Shown here piece by piece: positions 57,150 to 64,000 of a stretch of DNA of 64,000 nt (positions are counted from its first letter, which is position 1; each line of letters opens with the position of its first letter). This DNA comes from Polyodon spathula. Its lineage: Eukaryota; Chordata; Actinopteri; Acipenseriformes; Polyodontidae. Location of the stretch: NCBI RefSeq assembly GCF_017654505.1, contig NC_054548.1, positions 22,347,447 through 22,411,446 on the forward strand, read 5' to 3'. A program made the position numbers and the translations under genes. The notes beneath the pieces are model-generated. The model worked only from the letters and a program-made list of their open reading frames with translations, was not told where the DNA came from and searched no databases.

Positions 57150-60100
57150 ATCGTTGGATCACACAGTGTAATTCTCTAGTTACAAATTACTAGCTCTCTT
57201 ACTATACAGCCTTATATTTTCCAGAATACAGTTTATTATATTCCATACAAATTAACTATTTCTATGCCATATTTGAAAAAAATACCAACATATTCTTGGA
57301 TAAACAGTGGACTACAGTGGAAAACCCTTTTTTTTTTTTTTTGTAGCCATTGCCAAGTGAAGTCCAATGACCATTTATTTTAGAGCGTGTTTTCAAGAAA
57401 TAAACTAAATAAAACACAAGCGTTACCTTTCGGTTTTGTTACATTTTGGGTAAAGGCCTTGTTGGAAACCCTAGTAATACACATTATATCATTGCAATAT
57501 TAACTCACACTATTAATTATGTAAAAGTTGACCTTCCTTCAATATAGAAATAGTTAAATAATTGGAACTGAAATATGACGTTACTGGTTTAAAACAAATG
57601 TTGTTAATTATGCATTGCCATTTCAAAGAACTATATTGCTTTTAGTTGAAAATTACTTTTTTTGTGGCTGTTATATGACAAAAAGAAACAGATGGCTTGT
57701 TACAGGTCAGTGTATAGCAAAGTGGAATACAAAGATATACTGTAAGTTGTGTGTTTTTAAAAGACTAGAGGGAATTGGAGAGTCCTCTTGAGTGGAACAC
57801 GAATGCCAGCAAGCTGTCTGAGAGTACATTGACTTTTGGCTAATACATTTTATAAACTGTATTAATGTCTTAGTGATTTGGCAGTAGCATTGTACCATTT
57901 CTGACCAACTGTCGCAATCACTTGGAGCAAGCCGCACAAAACATTATGTATGATTCCTGAATCATACTTTGTGAACAGACTCCGCAGGAAGTCATCATGT
58001 AGCATACTCTGATATAGGGAAAAAGAATAATCACTTGTTTTTAGAACAGCTAAAGTGAACCAATGTCATGACAACCTAACTTCTTGTGGGATCGTCTTGT
58101 GTAGCCTTTTATGGTTCACACATTTTGTTATCCGTTGCTACAGGCAAACACCTTCTCTTAAAATGTGAATCTCAATTGTTATCATAACCGGTTGGAGACA
58201 TCTTCATGAACAGTATCTTTACCTTGCGGAACCTAATTTTCTTGTGAGACTGTAGCCATTATCAACAGATTTCTTGTGGAGCTGTCAGGAGCCAAAGTTG
58301 ATTACTTTTGAGTATAATTGAATTTACAGCTGAGAAAAGTCTAATATTAATCCCACCCTAGTGCAATTTTAAAGTGCATGTCATTTTCTTTGCATAGTGC
58401 TCAATAACTAGAAAAAATAATACAAAATAAATTATAATAATTATTATTATATTATTATTAATAATAATAATAATAATAAATCAGAACTGGTGGATAGGGA
58501 AAGAATACAAAATGAATATCCTTTCTTCATATCTGCATGAAAAACACTACAAACGTAGGCTCACAAAGCAAGCTTTAAAGGACATTTTCAGCAACCTGTA
58601 TACATAAGTATATAGGGGTATGGGTCAATAACTGACCTCAACTTTATTTTACTGCATGAATCTGAAGCCAGAACCATAATCATCAACCCCATTTTAAAAA
58701 AACTTAATATATTGAGTTTATTTAAAGCCCTACTTAATATCTCACAAAATTTATGTTTTTATACTGTAAATCAGTATATAAAAAGATAATAAATAAAGAA
58801 ACTGTATTTTGGTGCAAACACCCGGCTAAATCTGACCCTCAGTATCAGATCCATTATCAGAACATGAGCACCCTAGTTTGAGGTAAAGGAAAAGGCAACT
58901 TGTCAGAGAGTAGTACAGTAATGGTAAGAGTAGGAAGAAACTGCTGACACTAAATTGAATTTCTTCTACCTCCAGCTCAGTTGTTTCTTCTCAGGTTTAT
59001 ACCATTACCGCAATTGTCTTGTTGCCATCACAAAAAATTACCTTTGCTTTTGCATTTACTTCAAAAAGCGTCAGGCAGTTTCAGATCAAAACCTCAGTAA
59101 AAAGGGAAGTAAACAAGAATGTTTATGTCAGTTTTTCACTATGCTTTCTGGGAGATATCTTATAAAGGTGAGTGTCTAATATACACAGCAGCACTGTAAA
59201 AACCTTTTACATTACTTCTGAGGGTTTTTTTTTTCCTTCAAGCTTTTATACAAAAAAAAGTTTTTCATTTTTCACCTTTAGAACCATTGGGTATAACTAG
59301 TGATATAACATGAAAGTGATACAAGTGAACATAGGGTGGAATATGCCATAATTGAAGAATTAAATCCATGTCAAATATATACCATATATGAATATATAAT
59401 GTTGACTCTATTGAAAAACAATCTTATTAAACAATTACACAAAATACTAGTGCAGTACAATGACTTAAGAATATGTCTATGATTTTAAACTTTAAATTGC
59501 CATTTTCTTTTATTGTCTGCTAACACATGTTTAGAGTTTAGGGCTTAGAGTCTGTGGAAATAAGCCTCAATGCAAGATGGCACACTCACTTTATATCAGC
59601 TTGTAGACTGCCTAATGACTGTTTGCCAACTGACATAACTGTGGCGTTAGACAATTCTGCAGGCTTGCTGACCGTACATTCACCTCACAATTTTAGCTAC
59701 AGGGTTTCTCAAACTAACCTACATAGCGACTTGCTGCTCTGTTAACTTCAAGACACAGATATTATGAGGATAGTTTACAAACAGTACATTTGATTTAAAA
59801 ACTTTCTTCTACATCAGACCATCTCCATAATTTTAGAAATGATATTATGAAAATATTTTGAAAACAAAAACAAAACAAACAAACAAAAAAAAAAACACGC
59901 AGGCAAACTTTGTGCAACAGAAGCATCCTTTTGTAAATGAGTGAGTTCAAATCAAACACCTTTGCATGCAATACACTACAATACGGGAGATGTTAAAATT
60001 AAAACCGTTTCATCAACCTGCCATGTGGATAGAGACTTGTTTAAGACATAAGTGAAAAACAATTACTTTTATGTTATTATAATTCAGCCTTATATCATTA

Positions 60101-60160
60101 AACTACAAGTTAGGTTAGTTGTTGTTTCTTTGTGAGTTTTTCTTTTATATATATATATAT
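57150..60160. other. AT-rich non-coding DNA
   Basis: About 3 kb; ATT/AAT low-complexity DNA at 58432-58480. No gene or further repeat recognised. A TA tract at 60148-60166 precedes the SINE. Confidence 0.5.
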
Positions 60161-60163
60161 ATA

Positions 60164-60395
60164 TCTTTTATATAGCCACTTTCATAGTGGACCACCATCA
60201 AAAAGCACTTTACAGAGGTAGGCTGTGAACTGTGCATTATATTTTAACATCTCATCTGCAGGATGAAGCAGAAGGAGGTTAAATGACTTGCTCAGAGTCA
60301 CACAGTGAGTCAGCCAGTGGCAGAGGTGGGATTTGAACCGGTGATCTTCTGGTTACAAGTGCTGGACTTTAACCACTGGACGACACTGCCTCCTT
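60164..60395 (-). mobile_element. MIR-like tRNA-SINE with L2-type tail (copy 2)
   Basis: Minus-strand reading: GGCAGTGTCGTCCAGTGGTT near the A box, B box GGTTCAAATCCC, then CACTGTGTGACTCTGAGCAA, GTCATTTAACCTCCTTCTGC and the tail AAAGTGCTTTTTGATGGTGG, TCCACTATGAAAG. It is more complete at the 5' end than copy 1 and includes the tRNA-like head. Same orientation as copy 1. Confidence 0.88.
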
Positions 60396-61146
60396 AATAT
60401 ATATAAGTGAACAATATTTGACAGCTTTTAAAGTGTTCATTACAGAACCTCACTGTCAATGAAGGTTAATACTTCAAGTGGAACAGTATAAATTGAATAA
60501 AATGTATTCTTAGCAGAAGTTTCAATGGAATCATTTAATGGATTTCACAGATTATTTATCATGGCTCTGAGTTCTTTTGCTCCAATACCCTAGTTATTCT
60601 CTTTTTTACCCAATTCTGATCTAGTTTTGAGCTTTTGAATTGAACATAGTTCCTAACTGCGTTCAAATGCATATATTTTAAGTGAGAACAGGCAGGGCTA
60701 GAACAGTTTAGTAAGGTTACTTAATATAATGTATAGTTCACAGCTCATATGATACATCCATATGCGATGAAAAACGTGAGTCGAGATTCCTAGAGAATTA
60801 AATCGGCAAGGTAATCCAAGATTGAAATTTCATACAAAAAGATAGCCCTCTGTCCTTGAAATACATTCATATTAAAGCGACAGTGCTCTGGAAATAAGTG
60901 ATTTGGATATTGCTTTATGGGAATAGTATTATTAGCATTACAGTGCAGTTGGAATTATGCGTTATTTCTTTACTGTACTTTGAATAATAGTATATAACAA
61001 GACTCGCAGATGTTCAGCATGCTTTTCCAGAGCTCCCTGATGATGGCAGCAATTATGTAGGATGGAAATACCGATGATACATTACTACATTCTATAAGTA
61101 TACTATGTTTACACCCAAGAGGATGTAGGCTGCCAAGGAAAACTAT

Positions 61147-61147
<1 letters not shown>
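60396..61147. other. Non-coding DNA, nothing recognised
   Basis: No gene. 61010-61085 is of balanced composition but without a recognised motif. Confidence 0.45.

Positions 61148-61181
<34 letters not shown>
61148..61181. repeat. (ATT)n microsatellite
   Basis: About 11 ATT units. Confidence 0.95.
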
Positions 61182-62041
61182 GAAGTATACTATAAAAATA
61201 AAGTGAAAGTGAAAATGTATGATTTAACACATTCTGAAAATTACTTGTACAGTGGCAATAGATATAATTTGCTGAATGAAATCTCCTTCCGAGTTTGCTT
61301 ATTGGTGATTTGTTAACTGTTCAGTCCTATTATGTTACAATCGTTAAAGACAAATTGTAAATATATATTTCTTGCATATAAATAACTAAAGCCTTCAATT
61401 TTTTACGCAGCAGTTACATGAGTCCCAAAATCTCACATTTGAAGAGACCATTCTGTACTTCTGTGATTGAGGGCAATAAAAATAAGCAAAATGTGAAAGA
61501 CTTATTTTGGAAATTGTCAGCAAACTAATGTTGATGTTGTGATTCGGGAAAACTGCTTTAAAAAGCAGAAGGGGGTCTGTTGAAAGAGACAGCTGTAAGG
61601 TGACAGTTGTACGCTGAAATTGCGACTGGCAAAACATAAAAGTATTTTCAAATAAAGAATTGTATAGGACAAAGCTATTGTTAAAGTACTTTATTCTGCA
61701 TTTTCTCAACATGCTTTTATCTGTGTAGATGTATACTTTATCTTTTGAACAGGATAGTGTTAGCTGCTTTTATTTGTTTTGTAAACAAACAGAAAATTGA
61801 TTTTTGAAGATTGATTATACAGTTGGATAAAAACAAATAAACAACCCAATTTGTGTTACGTGTATATTTCTAAACTGTAATGTAAACTACATGCACAGTA
61901 GGTTGCTATTCAGACTTAAAAATGGAAATCATCATTAGAATTAATAGTGAGCATATTTAGCCATTTTAGAAGTTGGCAATAAAACCTTACTGCATATGAC
62001 TATTGGTGTTGGTCCCCCAACACCCAGCCACCCCCCCAAAC

Positions 62042-62045
<4 letters not shown>
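61182..62045. other. AT-rich non-coding DNA, nothing recognised
   Basis: The minus-strand frame at 61395-61712 (105 codons) has no recognised content and is taken as chance. Confidence 0.45.

Positions 62046-62114
<69 letters not shown>
62046..62114. repeat. (AT)n microsatellite
   Basis: About 34 AT units. Confidence 0.97.
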
Positions 62115-62118
<4 letters not shown>

Positions 62119-63746
62119 GCGGCATGTGAGTCATTCTGACCTAAATCTGCCATTTGGAAATTACAGCTTCTCTTACTGTCCACTTCAAAGAGAAACTGTT
62201 AAGACGACAGATGAAACTGAATTATGACCACAAGGCTGATCATACTTACTTCAAATAATTTGGGTTTTAAGGAGGTTTGATATTCCAGGCCAAGAGGTGG
62301 AAACTAACGAGTCAGCAACAGGGTTGAGACTATATTTAAAAACTGGAAAACTGGGTGGATTGTGTAGTTTGGATAGAACACAAATAAAGAAATAAAGAAA
62401 TAAAGAAATAAATACACATTGATCCCTTAATCCACAATACTTTTTCATTTGTATGTATCCACTTAAACACATGGTTTTTTCATAATCTTTATGTATGTAC
62501 AGTTTGCATGTACAGTACTATATGTATGTGTTTATACATGCATTAATTCAAACAGAATTGCAGAATGTTTGCAAGCTATGCAAAGGCATTCATTAAAGAT
62601 ATTTAAGTATCTTTTTTTTTTTTAACCTTTCAGATTAAATTGGTTTCTTATAATGATATACTGTATGTACACAGCAGTTGTACAGCAGCTTTCTGTCTTC
62701 CTATAAGTATCATAAACTGAAAAGCATAAAGACCTCAGTGTCCTACATTATAGGACTATGACTGTGGCTTCTCCAGTCGACAGGCATATAGGGAACAGTG
62801 ACAGTTAAGCTGAAAACAGCTTAGATAAACATCTATCTGAAATCTTTCATCCTATCTTAAGACTTAGACCTCAGATGAAGCTGAATTGCCTTTTCATGCT
62901 TTTATCAGCTCGAGATTAGTGTAATTTTCTGTTGCTGTCTGTACACACAGTACTTTTGATGTACTGCAAATTGAATAAAAATGGTGCGTCAAAGGTTTTA
63001 ACTCGATCTAACCTAAACTGGCACATCACACCAGTCTTAACATTGTTTCTGAAGATTCTAATCACACAGAACTGCTCACTCCCCATCTCTATCCTTGTTT
63101 GCCCTAGTAGGTTCCGGATAAAGTAACCCTCAACTATGGAATACTATTCCTTTGATTATGAAGTAGAAAAATTCATGGATTTTTTTTTTTTTTTTAAATG
63201 AGTCTTAATAGCCCCTGAGGACTACAGCTGAACCACCCGTGAGATAGAGAAGGTCCAAATCTCTTCTCTTTATCCCAGCGCTGCCTCATTAATGCACCTG
63301 AGCCAAAACTGGCAGGCACATTCTCCTCAGAGCTTTGTAGGCAACTCAGTTCATTTGCCTTTTTAACTCATTTTCATCTTTTTGTTAAGGCTGCCAATTG
63401 TACCCAATTGTTATTCATTCCCATGCGTTGGTTTATGTCTGTAGCCCACATGCAATGTGTTTCCACTGGAACTAATTTCACCTGAAACCAAATTTTAAAC
63501 TTCTCTCCACTGAGATGAAAATGGGGCATTCGAGCACAAAAAAAAAGTTTTTTTTTTAAAACATGAGTCATTCTCTTCCATAAGGATACAAAAACAGTGA
63601 CCAGATATCTGTCCAAAAATACAAAATAAAGTATGAACAGTAAGAAAACAAATCCATACACGTACAATGCAGATTTAGTACATTTTCACAGTCACTTAGT
63701 ATTCCTTCTAGTTATGGTTATGTCACTCCATAAAGCATTGTTTGCT

Positions 63747-63747
<1 letters not shown>
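62115..63747. other. Non-coding DNA with short AAAG/AAAT tandem
   Basis: AAATAAAG repeats at 62381-62412; T run at 63180-63195. No gene recognised. 63220-63420 is GC-richer, reason unknown. Confidence 0.45.

Positions 63748-63790
<43 letters not shown>
63748..63790. repeat. T43 homopolymer
   Basis: Uninterrupted T run, longest homopolymer of the window. Confidence 0.97.
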
Positions 63791-63792
<2 letters not shown>

Positions 63793-64000
63793 TCAGAATT
63801 AAATTGTTTCATATTTAACAGATTTGCGGAACCCAAAACATGAGAATTCTAATCTTAAGGATGATATCAAGTACAAAATATTTAGAGCTCCAAACTAATT
63901 AATTTGTTGCCTTTTTATTTAACAGATTTATTAATTTATTTATGACTATTCAATAATCTTGTATCACTTCTTTAACATTATTACGAGATAAGTATATCCT
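63791..64000. other. AT-rich end of window
   Basis: Nothing recognised. Confidence 0.5.

Noticed and set aside
61395..61712. 105-codon minus-strand frame
   Set aside because: AT-rich codons, no motif, no repeat partner in the window; length is reachable by chance in 64 kb.

Overview
The window is vertebrate nuclear DNA: AT-rich, without operon structure, and full of microsatellites and decayed transposable elements. No complete host gene is visible. The repeat content is that of a ray-finned fish: Tc1-like transposons, DIRS1-type and L2 retrotransposon remains, hAT elements and a MIR-like tRNA-SINE that shares its 3' tail with the local L2. I lean towards an early-branching ray-finned lineage such as sturgeon or paddlefish, but the sequence alone does not prove that. 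Most of the longer open frames are shadows of repeats; only those agreeing with a recognisable protein family are annotated.

Layout. 0.9-1.3 kb: 3' end of an unclassified LINE (minus strand). 5.1-6.9 kb: DIRS1-type RT/RNase H/recombinase remnant (minus). 8.3-8.9 kb: solo LTR with 5-bp target duplication. 9.3-9.9 kb: GACTCGA-rich block and dinucleotide repeats. 13.9-15.55 kb: hAT transposase pseudogene (plus). 17.6-20.5 kb: longer copy of the first LINE, split by a second solo LTR at 19658-20394; the LINE frame resumes across the LTR. 23.4 kb: unclassified repeat R1. 24.7-27.2 kb: a short hAT element split by a Tc1-like element at 25105-26650. 27.4-27.9 kb: a Tc1-like end, tandem repeats and AT-rich DNA. 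30.16 kb: candidate terminal exon. 33.5 kb: possible short LTR. 35.0-37.6 kb: possible DNA transposon with a broken Myb/SANT exon. 41.9 kb: second candidate exon. 42.4-44.1 kb: L2 3' end, split by the second copy of the short hAT. 44.5-46.0 kb: second R1 copy, split by a 1.2-kb terminal-inverted-repeat element; the R1 copy at 23.4 kb acts as its empty site. 46.1-47.65 kb: second Tc1-like element. 55.2-57.15 kb: a local duplication with a SINE only in the second unit. 60.2 kb: second SINE. The rest is AT-rich DNA with microsatellites and a few possible conserved non-coding stretches.

The genes do not form a working system. The value of the window is its record of insertion order: LTR into LINE, Tc1 into hAT, hAT into L2 and TIR element into R1. 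Each step can be read from target duplications, resumed reading frames or a second uninterrupted copy. I found no convincing new functional system. The best candidates for undescribed biology are the 1.2-kb TIR element, the unclassified LINE and the short hAT family with a CGGBP1-like first exon.
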